Shown here: positions 18,677 to 28,473 of the stretch, piece by piece
Numbering within the stretch: position 1 is the stretch's first letter
Layout: every line of letters starts with the position of its first letter
Assembly (NCBI GenBank): GCA_030765525.1
Contig: JAVCCK010000035.1
Location: 73,946 to 137,945, forward strand
Length of the DNA stretch: 64,000 nucleotides
From: Candidatus Lernaella stagnicola
GTDB lineage: Bacteria > Lernaellota > Lernaellaia > Lernaellales > Lernaellaceae
Direction: 5' to 3'
Notes under the pieces: generated by a model
What the model saw: only the letters and a program-made list of their open reading frames with translations
What the model was told of the DNA's origin: nothing
Databases searched by the model: none
Position numbers and translations under genes: made by a program

Positions 18677-19354
18677 TCAATTCATCTGCCTCCAAAAGTT
18701 GACGAACAGGCGTCGCGCCCGCTCTGCCGCCGTCGCCGCCGAGGGGGCGGACTGCTTCGCAACAACCAGCATTTTATCATGCAGCGTCATGGCCGCTAAC
18801 ATCAAATGGGCGTGCGGACCCCAGAATTCCGGATGAAACTGAATGCCCCAACTCGGAAATCCGGCGACTTGAAACGCCTGCACGCCGCAACTCTCGCTGT
18901 GCGCCAGAACCCGCGCCGCCGCGGGCGGATCGTGTACTTCGTCATAATGCGAGCAAAACCAATACGCGCGTTGCGGCAGGTCCTCAAAAAGCGGCTCCGC
19001 GACATCCAGAGCAACCGGGTACCACCCGAATTCCGCGCGCGCCGTGCGCCACACGTGGTCTTTGCCCCACAGAGCTCGCGCGAGAAGTTGATGCCCGAAG
19101 CAAATGCCCAGCACGTGTTTGCCCGCCAACACAGCGTACGACACCAGATCCGCCTGCCGTTTGATCCAATCATCGTCGGCTAAAACCGACGCCTCGGAGC
19201 CGGTGACGATCAGCCGGTCAAAATCCAGCAGCGTCGGGAGCGTATCGTGTACGCCGCTGACCCGGCGCACGTCACCCGGTAGGCAACGAGCGGTCTTTTC
19301 GCCCTCGCGCAGGAAAAAGGGGATGACCGAATTGTCGATCACGACGGTTCGCAA
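18677..19354 (-). CDS. Class I glutamine amidotransferase-like protein
   Basis: A 225-aa stand-alone class I GATase fold. The catalytic triad is visible as the nucleophile Cys in GICFGHQLLA (about residue 85) and His-x-Glu in GIQFHPEFWG (about 170-172). Typical partners use the ammonia released from glutamine for amination, as in GuaA-type enzymes, but no synthase domain is fused and no obvious partner is adjacent, so it may instead be a gamma-glutamyl hydrolase-like or free GATase. It lies between pyrF and the TrmJ-like gene on the same strand, with 18 and 26 bases between genes, which suggests a shared transcript. Confidence 0.85.
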   Translation of the reverse strand: MRTVVIDNSVIPFFLREGEKTARCLPGDVRRVSGVHDTLPTLLDFDRLIVTGSEASVLADDDWIKRQADLVSYAVLAGKHVLGICFGHQLLARALWGKDHVWRTARAEFGWYPVALDVAEPLFEDLPQRAYWFCSHYDEVHDPPAAARVLAHSESCGVQAFQVAGFPSWGIQFHPEFWGPHAHLMLAAMTLHDKMLVVAKQSAPSAATAAERARRLFVNFWRQMN

Positions 19355-19372
19355 AGCGTTTCCTTTTCTCGA

Positions 19373-20104
19373 TTACGCAACGCCCCGCGCCGCCGCTTCC
19401 ATTTCTTCGACAATCGCTTCCGCCGCCGCTTCCGGCAGCGGGGCTTGCGTGATGGGACGGCCGACTACGAGGTAATCGGCACCGGCGGCGATCGCCTTGC
19501 TTGGCGTCATGACACGTTTTTGATCGCCGAGCTCGGCCGCGGCCGGGCGGATGCCGGGTGCGACGATCAGGAAATCCGACCCGCAGGCTTTTTTGATCGC
19601 GGCAGCTTCCTGTGCGCTGGCCACCACGCCGTCCAGGCCGTTGGCGTGCGCCAGTTCAGCCAGGCGAAGAGCGGCTTCGTCGGGTTTGCCCGCGAGTCCC
19701 ACCGCTGCGAGATCGGCGGCGTCCAGACTCGTCAGCACGGTGACGCCAATGACGATCGTTCGTTCGCGGTTTTTGACGAGCGCCACGTTCTCCGCTGCCG
19801 ACCGCGCCGCCTGCAACATCGCCGGGCCACCGGACGCGTGTACGTTGAGCATCCACACGCCTTGGGCGGCGGCGGCGCCGACCGCGCGCGCCACAGTGTT
19901 AGGGATATCGTGAAACTTGAGATCGAGAAACACGCGGCTGCCGCGCTCGGCAATCGCGCGCAGCACGTCAGGTCCCTCGGCGACGAATAGTTCCTTGCCC
20001 ACTTTGAACGCGCCGACGAAATCGGCCAAGCGGTCCACCAAGCGTTCGGCGGTCGCCAGGTTCGGCACGTCCAGAGCGACGATGAGTTTCTCACGCATCG
20101 TCAC
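19373..20104 (-). CDS. pyrF: Orotidine 5'-phosphate decarboxylase
   Basis: A 243-aa TIM-barrel enzyme that decarboxylates OMP to UMP, the last step of de novo pyrimidine synthesis. The signature Asp-x-Lys-x-x-Asp is seen in VFLDLKFHDIPNTV (about residues 59-72), the N-terminal strand carries LIVALDVPN, and the phosphate-binding end is DYLVVGRPIT. Start: GTG at 20104 has GGAGG six bases upstream and gives MTMREK; the ATG two codons later (20098) is the alternative. Its start overlaps the 3' end of proS by 14 bases, so proS and pyrF are co-translated. Confidence 0.96.
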   Translation of the reverse strand: MTMREKLIVALDVPNLATAERLVDRLADFVGAFKVGKELFVAEGPDVLRAIAERGSRVFLDLKFHDIPNTVARAVGAAAAQGVWMLNVHASGGPAMLQAARSAAENVALVKNRERTIVIGVTVLTSLDAADLAAVGLAGKPDEAALRLAELAHANGLDGVVASAQEAAAIKKACGSDFLIVAPGIRPAAAELGDQKRVMTPSKAIAAGADYLVVGRPITQAPLPEAAAEAIVEEMEAAARGVA

Positions 20105-21812
20105 GTAACGCCTCCGTAATGATTTGTTGCACGCGCGCGGACACTTCTTCCAGCGGCACGAGGGTTACGTCGGCCTCGGCCCGCAATTTCAGTTCCGCCG
20201 CGTTCTCGGCCAGGCTGCGCTTGCCGACCGTGATGCGAATCGGGTAGCCGACCAAATCCGCATCGGCGAACTTGACACCCGGCCGCTCCTTGCGATCGTC
20301 GAAAACGACCTCGACTCCGAGGCCGCGCAATTGTTCGTAAATCTCTTGCGCCTTAACTTCCTCGGCGCCGCCGGGCTTGCCCGCAGGCACGATCACAACG
20401 TGATAGGGGGCCAGGGGAATCGGCCAGATGATGCCTCTGTCGTCGTGGCCTTGCTCGATTGCCGACGCTGCGGTTCGGCCAATGCCGATGCCGTAGCAAC
20501 CCATGACCGCCTGCTGTGCCTTGCCGTTTTCGTCCAGGAAGGTGCAGCGCATGGACTCGGAGTATTTCTGTCCGAGCTTGAAAACATGCCCGACCTCGAT
20601 GCCCCGCACGACCTTGTACGTCCCGCCGTGCGGACACGGATCGCCCTCTTCGGCCACGCGGATATCGGCCCATTGCGTCGGCTCGAAATCGCGACCGACG
20701 TTCAAGCCGGTGACGTGGTAGTCTGCCTCGTTGGCTCCGCTGGTCAAATTGCCCAGGCCGCGCAAGCCGTAGTCGGCGATCAAATGCTTGACCTTCAATC
20801 CCTGCGGACCGGCGAAACCCACCGGCGCGCCGGTCACCTGCTGAATTGTGTCGGGATCGGCCAATTCCAGCATTTCCGCGCCAAGCAGGCGCTGTAATTT
20901 GACCATGTTGATTTCGTGATCGCCGCGCACGAGCGCCACGACGGGCTCGCCGTCAGCGAGGAAAATCAGGGTTTTGACCATCTGCTGTGGCGTCGTTTCC
21001 AGGAAGGCGCTGACCTCTTCGATCGTGCGCTGGTCCGGCGTGTGGACCTTCTCCAGCGGTGCCGGTTCGCCGTCGAAAGGCGTATCGGGCACCTCGGGTA
21101 GTTCGGCTTTTTCCACGTTGGCCGCGTAGTGGCCCTCGTCGCTATAGACGATGGCGTCCTCGCCGGTATCGGCCAGCACCATGAACTCGGCGCTGAAGCT
21201 GCCGCCGATGTTGCCCGAGTCGGCGGCGACTTCACGGAAGCGCAGGCCGCAACGACGGAAGATTCGATTGTACGCTTCGCGCATCCGCTCGTAGGCGGCG
21301 TTGGCGCCTTCTTCATCGGCGTCGAAGCTGTAGGCGTCTTTCATGATGAATTCGCGCCCGCGCATTAAGCCGAAGCGGGGCCGGACTTCGTCACGGAACT
21401 TCGGGCTGATCTGGTAGAGATTCAGCGGCATGTCCTTGTACGAGCGCAGATCGTGCCGGACCAGGTCGGTGATGACTTCCTCGGCGGTCGGCGCCAGGCA
21501 GAATTCGCGCCCGCTGCGGTCCTTGAGCCGGGCCAGTTCGGGACCGTAGAGCTCCCAGCGGCCTGATTCGCGCCACAGCTCGGCCGGATGCACGTAGGGC
21601 AGCAGCACTTCCAGCGCGCCCGCGCGGTCCATCTCCTCGCGTACGATCTGTTCGACCTTGCGGATTACGCGCAGGCCGAGCGGGAGGTAGTCGTAGATCC
21701 CGGCGGCGAGTTTGCGAATCATACCGGCGCGCAGCATAAGCTGGTGACTGACCACCTCGGCGTCGGCGGGAGTCTCCTTCAACGTGGGAACATACATTTG
21801 TGAAAGTCGCAC
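20091..21812 (-). CDS. proS: Prolyl-tRNA synthetase with editing insertion
   Basis: A 573-aa class IIa synthetase of the long bacterial type. The N-terminal core is at 1-220 (motif 2 FRDEVRPRFGLMRGREFIMKD), the YbaK-like INS editing domain at about 230-385, and motif 3 at GIGIGRTAASAIEQ. The C-terminal anticodon-binding domain (about 465-565) carries PYHVVIVPAG. It charges tRNA-Pro and clears Ala-tRNA-Pro. The GTG at 21812 has AAGGAG six bases upstream. It is the first of a minus-strand run proS-pyrF-GATase-trmJ-like with minimal spacing. Confidence 0.97.
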   Translation of the reverse strand: MRLSQMYVPTLKETPADAEVVSHQLMLRAGMIRKLAAGIYDYLPLGLRVIRKVEQIVREEMDRAGALEVLLPYVHPAELWRESGRWELYGPELARLKDRSGREFCLAPTAEEVITDLVRHDLRSYKDMPLNLYQISPKFRDEVRPRFGLMRGREFIMKDAYSFDADEEGANAAYERMREAYNRIFRRCGLRFREVAADSGNIGGSFSAEFMVLADTGEDAIVYSDEGHYAANVEKAELPEVPDTPFDGEPAPLEKVHTPDQRTIEEVSAFLETTPQQMVKTLIFLADGEPVVALVRGDHEINMVKLQRLLGAEMLELADPDTIQQVTGAPVGFAGPQGLKVKHLIADYGLRGLGNLTSGANEADYHVTGLNVGRDFEPTQWADIRVAEEGDPCPHGGTYKVVRGIEVGHVFKLGQKYSESMRCTFLDENGKAQQAVMGCYGIGIGRTAASAIEQGHDDRGIIWPIPLAPYHVVIVPAGKPGGAEEVKAQEIYEQLRGLGVEVVFDDRKERPGVKFADADLVGYPIRITVGKRSLAENAAELKLRAEADVTLVPLEEVSARVQQIITEALRDDA

Positions 21813-21927
21813 GGCTATCTCCTTGCCATTTTTCCTTTGCGGCGCCGTACTTTACCGAGTTTGTGGGGCGGAATAAAGGGCGTGCGCCAAGAAGTGAAAA
21901 CTTCAGGCTCGCGGTTTCGGATGCGTC

Positions 21928-22404
21928 CTAGAAGCACTCTTCCATGCACGCGCCGTAGTTTTCCTGATAGCAGCCTTTGCGGCAGTCGTAGTCACCGAAG
22001 TTGCACGCGGAAAGACACGAAACGGCCGATTGGTTGCAGTCCCCGAAGCAAGCCCAATCCCAATCGCATTGCAGATTCTCGAAATCGCAATTGTCGGTGC
22101 CGGACCCGGGGTCTTCCACCATCGCGGAAAAAACGCAATAAAGCGCGTCGAGAACCTCGGGCGCGAAAATAGCGTTGACCGTGAATTCCGCCCAAAATGC
22201 GGCGTTACATGCGAAAATGCCGCCCCAATAGTCAGCCTCATCAAGGCATTCGCGAGCGTTTTCGAAAGCATGCTCCACCGCCTCACAATATGACGGTTCC
22301 TCTTCCTCTTCCTCGTCGTCATCGCAGGCGAGCGGCAAGAGCAACGCCGCAATCACCAGAATGAAACAGCCCCAGCGAAGGATTCGCATCCGATCGGATT
22401 TCAT
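21928..22404 (-). CDS. Cys-rich lipoprotein with poly-Glu linker
   Basis: A 158-aa putative lipoprotein. The ATG at 22404 (MKSDRMRILRWG) is preceded by AAAGGGAAAA. A hydrophobic helix ends in LLLPLAC, a lipobox; the mature protein begins at that Cys and runs straight into an acidic tract (DDDEEEEEEP). The body contains about 16 further Cys in spaced pairs (YCEAV, ECLDE, FACNA, DCNQS, SCLSACNF, DCRKGCY), which suggests several disulfides in a small knotted domain outside the cytoplasm. No family is recognised. It follows the S8 protease gene by 33 bases on the same strand and could be co-transcribed with it. Confidence 0.7.
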   Translation of the reverse strand: MKSDRMRILRWGCFILVIAALLLPLACDDDEEEEEEPSYCEAVEHAFENARECLDEADYWGGIFACNAAFWAEFTVNAIFAPEVLDALYCVFSAMVEDPGSGTDNCDFENLQCDWDWACFGDCNQSAVSCLSACNFGDYDCRKGCYQENYGACMEECF

Positions 22405-22437
22405 GACATTTTCCCTTTTCACGCCGCAAACGCGACG

Positions 22438-25400
22438 CTAACAGCCGCAACCCGCGTCATCGTTGTCGTCGTCGTCGCCGTAACTGGTGTCGTCATCGTC
22501 ATCGCCGGAGTCGTCATCGCCGGAATCGTCGTCGTCCGCGCCGCCCACGGTGACCGGCACGCTGATCAACGAGTGATTACCGGCGTCGTCGAGAGTCTGC
22601 ACGGCGAACCAGGGACTTCCCTTCCCGGCGGGCACATCGATCTCGACACGCTGACCACCGATCACCGGCGCGGGGACCAAAATGTCCGGAAGCTGCTCGG
22701 CATCGTAGAAGTTCGCGGGTCCCTCCAGGCTTTCGCGGCTGGATGCGTAACGAATGTCGTACGAAACCGGCGTGCCGCAGCGCCAGTCGTCACCGGGGGC
22801 GGTGAACGATAAGCGATAGCCGCTCGCCGTTTCCTCGACCTGCAAATCGGTGACGACAATCGGCGGCTGCGTGTCGGTGCCGTAGGTGCCGGTGTTACGT
22901 TCGTCGTGGCGGTCGGTCCACCACTCGGCGGTCGTGCCTTGCGGTCCGCAGGCGTCGCCCAAGGTGCGCCAGCCATACAGCCAACCTTCCAACGTGTACT
23001 GGTAGATTTCCAGCGAGCCGTCGCCGTCGACATCGCCGACCGTCGGCCCGGAGGCGGACCACTGGTTGGTGAACTTCGGCCAGGTCGGCGGTTGCGAACC
23101 GGAGCCGTCCACCGCGTCCACCGTGAAGCCGCCCGTTCCGCAAATCGCTTCGGCGTAGCCGTCGCCGGAAATGTCAACGATAGCCGGGTTTGTGTACCAA
23201 TTGCTGTCGTGCTGATCGACGGCGAAAAGCGGCTTGCTCAGATTCTGCAGCGAATAGGCAAGAAGCTTAGGTTTGAGCAGTGAAATCCAACCGTCGATAA
23301 CGTCGAGGATGCTGGAGGAGGGCAATACGTAGTGCAAACGGCCGTCGGCGCTCAAACTGCCGAAGCTGCCGTGCGCCAACGCGTTGAAACTCGGCGTACC
23401 GCCCAAATGGCTTACGGTGATTTCACCGTTTTCGATTTCCAGAAGCTGCGGGTACCAAATCGCCGACCCGACGCCGACGTACGTTTTGCCGTCCTGGTGG
23501 GCGAGTGCCGGGCTGGAGGTGATGCCGATGGTCACCGGCGGCAGCGGCAAGATATCGCTGGCGGGGCCGAAAAGCTTCGCTGGGAAATTCGGCAGGAAGG
23601 GAGAACCCGAGGCGTTGTTGGTGCCGTCGTGGTAGATCGCGTAGAACCGCGTGCCCTTGAGGCCGAAGAGCCAATCTTCACAAACCTCGCTGGTCCCGAC
23701 GAGAATCGACGGGTAGAGCGCGATGTCGTCGTTGTTGGAACCGGGATCGAAAATGCCGACCGCCGGCGTCGTGATGATCTGCGGATTGAAGCGTTCCATC
23801 TCGGAGTGGCAGACCTTGTCCGGCGGTACGTTGCCCGCTTCGCATTTGCAGAAAACAGGGAAGCCCGGCACCGGGTCGGCGGCACCGTCGTTGTCGGCGT
23901 CGAAGGGTTTCCAGGCGTAGACGCGACCGTCGTAGGATGCGGCGATGATTTCCAGGATGCCGTCCCGATCCAGGTCGGCCAGCACGGGCGATCCCAGAAA
24001 AGTGCGGCCGTGGCCGAAGGCGTCGGTCGAGGAGTTGTCGGGGTCGGCCGCGTGCACCGGGAAGCCCTCGAGCAGCGGCGCCGGTTGGCCGTTGTCGTCT
24101 AGATGCTCGGTGCCCTGCCGATGGAAGGCGAGCACCGCCCCGGCAATGGTCGTGACCACGATGTAGGGTTCGCCATCGCCGAACAAGTCGCCGACCGCCG
24201 GGGTGCTGAGTGTCGCGTCGGCGGCGTCGTCCAGCCCGTTGTAATCCATGACGTTCAGCGGGAAGCCGGCCGACATTTCGTAGCCGTCGTCCGTCGATTT
24301 AAGCACCATGACGCTCTGCGGGCCGCTGGCGGCCACGACCATTTCCAGGCGTCCATCGGTGTCGCCGTCCATGTCGTAGAGCGTGATGGACGAGCGGCCG
24401 GAGGCGTCCAGATTCAGCGGCATCTGCGGCAGCAGGCCGAAGTCCGCGCTCTGGTCGCGGTGGATGCTGATCGTGCGGCGGTCCTCGCCGCGCACGGTAC
24501 CGTAGCCCGGCATGTTGTAGCCCGCGACCAGGCGTAGCGTCGCCGTAAAGTCGAACGATTCCTTAGGCGGGCGGGTTACGTAGTCGGCGGGCAGCAGGTG
24601 GCTGATGTCGACTTGCGCCAGTACGTCGTCGATCGCCGCCGTGCCGTTGCCGGTGGCCACGCTCGTGAACTCATTGTCGAGCGGCTCTTTGCCGACCGCC
24701 ACTTGCAGGTCCCACTGAAACGAACGCCCGCGGGCGTGCAGATACCCGGCAACTTCGATCTGGGGCGTGGCGACGGGGTCGATCACTCTGAACCATGCCG
24801 GGGCCCGAAATTTGACTTCGGGTGGAACGCGCGCCGGTTCGTCCTTGGCGGCATCGCCCAAAATAGCCAGAGCGGTCTTGGCGTTGGGGCGGCCGTAGCC
24901 GAAATGCGCGTCCCAGCCGGGCTGGCACGTGCCGCCGGTCCACGTGAGGCACCAGTCTTTGATGTCGTCGGCGGTCATGGTCATGATCTGCTTCACTTCG
25001 TTCGCGCTCAGTTCGATGCCCAAATCACGGCCGCGCGAAATGATCAGCCCCGCGAAGCCCGCAATATTCCCCGCCGCTTCGGAAGAGCAGGCGCCCGAAG
25101 AGCCGGCCAGGTGCACGTGCTCGCCCCACATGGTGCAGTAGGTTTCTGTGAAGCCGAACACTTCCATCGGGAAGAAACCCAAAAAATCGATCGGCGGTAT
25201 CGGGAAGATTGCCTTGACGTTGATGACCTCGTCGAAGGAGCCGGGAAAGGCGTGGTGGTAGCTGTCTTCGTCGCTGGCCACGCCGACAAGCGTCAGGCCG
25301 TTTTCCGAATACATGGTCAGCGCCCGGTTGATGTCGCCGGATTGGTTAAGTGATTCGGACGCGAATACTGCCACGTCCGCGCCCATTTCGTAGGCGTACG

Positions 25401-26499
25401 CAATGCCGGCTTCCAGCACGTTGACTTCAGGCATGACCGACGAGGAAATGCGCACCGGCAAAATCGTGCAGAAGGGGCAGTACCCCGGCTTGTCGCCATT
25501 GTTGTTTCCGGCGATACCGGCCGCGTCGCGCGAGCGATCTTCACCGTGCCCGCCTTCCGGGAAATCAATGACGCCCTTGGCTTTGTTGGTGTTGCGCAGA
25601 AAATCCCAACCGCAGATATCGTCGACAAGACCGTTGCCGTCGTCGTCGTTGTCGTCTTCGAATTCATCGAACAGATCGGGAATCGTCGGCGGTTCGCCCA
25701 GGCTGGCGAAGCGGGGGTCCTCGTCGTAATCGCGAATGTTGAAGCGGCCGTCGTCATTGCAGTCATAGGCATCCGGCGTGCAGGGGTTGCCGCGAAAGGT
25801 TGGCGCGTCCAGTTCGCCGCGGTTGAGGAAATAGTTCTCTTCGAGCTCATCATAGTCGTAGTGTTCGAGGCCGTCATCGACAACGGCGATGATGACGTCG
25901 GGTCTTCCGGCCGTAACCTTCCACGCTTCGGTCGCGCCCATGCCCGGAATCGTTTCCGGACGCCACGGCTCCGTTTGCTCCGGATGGACCGGGTTGTACC
26001 CGAGCAGCACATTCGCGTTGGCGAAGGCGTCGACGAAGTCGAAGGGATCGGTGGGATCCCACTCCTGCAAAATGTCCATGTCGCTGGGGATGTTGGCGAC
26101 GAAGATTTCCCCAAAGGGGTAGCTTTCATCAAAGGGTGAGCTGCCGGCGCTTTGTACCTGATCGGTGATGTGCAGTTCCAGGCGTTTGGCGAAGGGCCAG
26201 CGATACTCGTTTTCCGTGGGCGTCAAAACAAGCGTGTCGTCGAGCAGTGTCGTCGTTTCGAACGCGTAGGCGACTTCCACCCGAACGCCGGGGTCGCTCT
26301 CGTACGTCACGTTCACCGACGTCGCGCCGACCGACGTCCGATCGAGGCTTTGGTCGAAAACAAGGACCATCGGATCGATCGTCAGGTTCTGGTACATATC
26401 GAGGTGCGGATCCTGAGAAACGATGGAGAGAGCCATGGCTCCCGACGCGGTCATCATCAGGAACGAAACGCACAGTGCGAAGCGAATAAGAAAACGCAT
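22438..26499 (-). CDS. Secreted S8 subtilisin-like protease with FG-GAP-like repeats and Asp-rich GCGC tail
   Basis: A 1353-aa protein with a Sec signal peptide (1-23). An Ig-like Big_5 domain covers about 24-135. The subtilase domain has catalytic Asp near 208 (IIAVVDDG), His 318 (GGHGEDRS) and Ser near 473 (GACSSEAAGNIAG), so the triad appears intact although the His motif lacks the usual HGTHVAG form. Calcium-like loops (ECDxND, DDDGNGLVDD) interrupt it. Residues of about 690-1240 hold FG-GAP/VCBS-like propeller repeats (DMDGDTDGRLEMV, DLDRDGILEIIAAS, DVDGDGSLEIY), then a fibronectin-like segment. The tail is an Asp run ending NDDAGCGC. The gene at 49028 is its paralogue. Likely exported; target unknown. 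Confidence 0.9.
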   Translation of the reverse strand: MRFLIRFALCVSFLMMTASGAMALSIVSQDPHLDMYQNLTIDPMVLVFDQSLDRTSVGATSVNVTYESDPGVRVEVAYAFETTTLLDDTLVLTPTENEYRWPFAKRLELHITDQVQSAGSSPFDESYPFGEIFVANIPSDMDILQEWDPTDPFDFVDAFANANVLLGYNPVHPEQTEPWRPETIPGMGATEAWKVTAGRPDVIIAVVDDGLEHYDYDELEENYFLNRGELDAPTFRGNPCTPDAYDCNDDGRFNIRDYDEDPRFASLGEPPTIPDLFDEFEDDNDDDGNGLVDDICGWDFLRNTNKAKGVIDFPEGGHGEDRSRDAAGIAGNNNGDKPGYCPFCTILPVRISSSVMPEVNVLEAGIAYAYEMGADVAVFASESLNQSGDINRALTMYSENGLTLVGVASDEDSYHHAFPGSFDEVINVKAIFPIPPIDFLGFFPMEVFGFTETYCTMWGEHVHLAGSSGACSSEAAGNIAGFAGLIISRGRDLGIELSANEVKQIMTMTADDIKDWCLTWTGGTCQPGWDAHFGYGRPNAKTALAILGDAAKDEPARVPPEVKFRAPAWFRVIDPVATPQIEVAGYLHARGRSFQWDLQVAVGKEPLDNEFTSVATGNGTAAIDDVLAQVDISHLLPADYVTRPPKESFDFTATLRLVAGYNMPGYGTVRGEDRRTISIHRDQSADFGLLPQMPLNLDASGRSSITLYDMDGDTDGRLEMVVAASGPQSVMVLKSTDDGYEMSAGFPLNVMDYNGLDDAADATLSTPAVGDLFGDGEPYIVVTTIAGAVLAFHRQGTEHLDDNGQPAPLLEGFPVHAADPDNSSTDAFGHGRTFLGSPVLADLDRDGILEIIAASYDGRVYAWKPFDADNDGAADPVPGFPVFCKCEAGNVPPDKVCHSEMERFNPQIITTPAVGIFDPGSNNDDIALYPSILVGTSEVCEDWLFGLKGTRFYAIYHDGTNNASGSPFLPNFPAKLFGPASDILPLPPVTIGITSSPALAHQDGKTYVGVGSAIWYPQLLEIENGEITVSHLGGTPSFNALAHGSFGSLSADGRLHYVLPSSSILDVIDGWISLLKPKLLAYSLQNLSKPLFAVDQHDSNWYTNPAIVDISGDGYAEAICGTGGFTVDAVDGSGSQPPTWPKFTNQWSASGPTVGDVDGDGSLEIYQYTLEGWLYGWRTLGDACGPQGTTAEWWTDRHDERNTGTYGTDTQPPIVVTDLQVEETASGYRLSFTAPGDDWRCGTPVSYDIRYASSRESLEGPANFYDAEQLPDILVPAPVIGGQRVEIDVPAGKGSPWFAVQTLDDAGNHSLISVPVTVGGADDDDSGDDDSGDDDDDTSYGDDDDNDDAGCGC
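22455..22540. repeat. GTC/ATC trinucleotide run encoding the acidic protease tail
   Basis: Imperfect GTC/ATC trinucleotide repeats on the plus strand (GAC/GAT on the coding strand) encode the Asp-rich end of the S8 protease. This is low-complexity coding DNA, prone to length change. Confidence 0.75.
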
Positions 26500-26640
26500 A
26501 ACAGACTCCCCGGTTCGTTATTGGGGTTATCTTCCGTTTGATTTTCTTTAAGTTGTAGCCGCACGGTCCAATCAGCGGGAGTTTACCGCATACGCCGGTT
26601 TTTCAACAACCAGTGTTTTTCGGAAATCGGCCGCCCGCCG

Positions 26641-28296
26641 CTAAAACGTGAATACGTCGCAGTCGATCACCGGCGGGCTGTCTGGATTGCGGTACATCCC
26701 CCAGCAGTAATCCATGAACAGACCCAGCACGTAGGGCTGCAGCCAAGAAACTTTGGACTCATCGGGCAACGTTTTGCCGGTAGGCGGCATGACCTCGATC
26801 TCGACGCCTTCGGGAACGGAAGACGCCCACGGATCCCAATTTTCCCAAGCGCCGTATTCCTCCATGGCGCGCCGGGCGTAATGATGAATCACGCGCACTT
26901 CGTCGTTGGTCAGGTAGTAACCCACCGTTGTGGATTGCAGCAGACTCACGGCGATGTCGCGTTGCCAGGAGTCTTCCGGCGTATCGACGAAGGCGAGGTT
27001 GAGATTCGTGTCCCGCGTGAAGCGCTGCTCGAGGCTTTCAAGCGCTTGGAACGCGGCCCGGTTATCACTGTTATGCAACGCCAGCGCCACGTTGGCGATA
27101 TGGAACGAACGCATGATGTGCCCGTTGGGCGGATTGTTGAGGATCGCTCCCAGTTCATAGATTCGATGCCCGCCGAAGGGATCGCAATTGTTGTCCAGGC
27201 GTTCGCCGTAACCCAAGAAGGCGGTGGCCTGGGTGGCGTTGCACTCGGCGTCGGGGAACAGGATGTCCCATTTGACCAGTGATGCGATGTCGCCGATGTC
27301 GGCCTCTTCAGGTTCGGGATCGACACCCGGCCGGTAGGCGGTGCCGTCATTATGCTTGGAGCGGATGATGTAGTCGTGATCGACGATGTCCGCCGCAAGA
27401 AGCGTGAGCAGGTTCCATGTCTCGCCGCACGCTTCGCGCACGGCCGGGTCCGCACCGTGGGTTGCGGCGTGATTCGCCGATAGCGCCGCCCGGTACAAGT
27501 ACCCGAGCCCGTCCTTGGAGCGTGTGTTGGTTACCCACACTTCACCCCAATAGGGGTTGTGTTCGTAGGAGAAGCGGGAACAGTTCCACCGGTCGTAGGG
27601 GAACGTCCAGTTGGAGTAATCGACAGCTTTCCGCCGGCCGTCGTGGGTGGTGTAGGTGTGGTTGGCGGTCACGACGTTGCGCGCCATCAGGTGCTTGATC
27701 GGGTCGTTTTCGTCGTAGACCATCCCCAGCATGGTCGAAGAAACGCCCTTGCAGAATTGCCGCGTGAGTTCGCCGAGCGTGGCGTCGCCCGTGCTCAAGT
27801 AGCCGGCGACGGCGGAGGTCAGCACCAAGGAGTTGCCCTTCAGGATGTTATGCCCGCCGTGCTCTTCGCTATATTCATGCACGATCGACACCGTGTCGCC
27901 GTTTTTGATACCCAACACTTCGCCCCACCACAGCCGGTAATCGGACATGCCCGTGGAGGCGTCGATGCCGTGGCTCATGCGTAGCAGCCAATCGATGTAC
28001 TCACGGTCGGCATAGAAATCGCGCATCTGTTCGGAGAACGCTTGCAGTTCCGCAGGCGAAATAGGTTCGGAGTCGTCCTCGCGCACAAAGGAGAACGGCA
28101 ACACCGGCGGGTACGGCTCGGATGTGTCGTTGTTGTCATCATCGTTGTCGTCGTTGTTGTCGTCGTTATTATCGTCGTCATCATCATCGTCGTCGCCGTA
28201 ATCGGCGGCATCGTAATCGCTCTCATCGCAACTAAGCGCGCCGACGATCAGCAGCAGGAACAATATAACCAAGGCGAGTGACGCAATTTGTTTCAT
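26641..28296 (-). CDS. Large lipoprotein with Asp/Asn linker, unknown function
   Basis: A 551-aa lipoprotein. The signal helix ends in a lipobox (VGALSC, Cys 23), followed by a ~35-residue Asp/Asn tract (DYGDDDDDDDDNNDDNN) that would act as a spacer from the membrane. The ~490-residue body is alpha-rich with many Trp, Tyr and His (MSHGIDASTGMSD, HEYSEEHGGHN, NSLVLTSAVAGYLS, VIHHYARRAMEEYG) and resembles helical-barrel glycan-active or heparinase-like folds, but no catalytic signature is certain. It is transcribed divergently from the small lipoprotein gene at 28474 and lies 141 bases beyond the S8 protease start on the same strand. Family not recognised. Confidence 0.75.
   Translation of the reverse strand: MKQIASLALVILFLLLIVGALSCDESDYDAADYGDDDDDDDDNNDDNNDDNDDDNNDTSEPYPPVLPFSFVREDDSEPISPAELQAFSEQMRDFYADREYIDWLLRMSHGIDASTGMSDYRLWWGEVLGIKNGDTVSIVHEYSEEHGGHNILKGNSLVLTSAVAGYLSTGDATLGELTRQFCKGVSSTMLGMVYDENDPIKHLMARNVVTANHTYTTHDGRRKAVDYSNWTFPYDRWNCSRFSYEHNPYWGEVWVTNTRSKDGLGYLYRAALSANHAATHGADPAVREACGETWNLLTLLAADIVDHDYIIRSKHNDGTAYRPGVDPEPEEADIGDIASLVKWDILFPDAECNATQATAFLGYGERLDNNCDPFGGHRIYELGAILNNPPNGHIMRSFHIANVALALHNSDNRAAFQALESLEQRFTRDTNLNLAFVDTPEDSWQRDIAVSLLQSTTVGYYLTNDEVRVIHHYARRAMEEYGAWENWDPWASSVPEGVEIEVMPPTGKTLPDESKVSWLQPYVLGLFMDYCWGMYRNPDSPPVIDCDVFTF
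28123..28200. repeat. GTC/GTT trinucleotide run encoding a lipoprotein linker
   Basis: Plus-strand GTC/GTT/ATC triplets (GAC/AAC/GAT coding) make up the Asp/Asn linker after the lipid-anchor Cys of the 26641-28296 gene. The divergent gene at 28474 has the same type of tract in the opposite orientation, so the intergenic region is flanked by inverted low-complexity repeats. Confidence 0.7.
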
Positions 28297-28473
28297 GTCC
28301 GAGCCTTTCGAGGAAGATTCACAAACACGGCATATTGTATGGAATCATGAATGATGCACAAGAAGTGCGCGTCGATCCAGGCGACCGGCGTCGTCGAGGC
28401 CAAGCGGTTGGGTTTGAAAAGCCCGGAGAACAGGCGTAAACATATCGGTAGGATTCGTAGAAGGAGAAATCCC
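28297..28473. promoter_or_regulatory. Divergent intergenic region between two lipoprotein genes
   Basis: This 177-base gap separates the starts of two divergently transcribed lipoprotein genes and must hold both promoters. AAGGAG lies 9 bases before the ATG at 28474. No clear -35/-10 pair or inverted repeat stands out by eye. Confidence 0.35.

Noticed and set aside
22455-22540. CRISPR-like or regulatory tandem repeat
   Set aside because: The short triplet repeats are in frame with the protease and make an Asp tail; there are no spacers or unit repeats of CRISPR length. No CRISPR array was found in the window.
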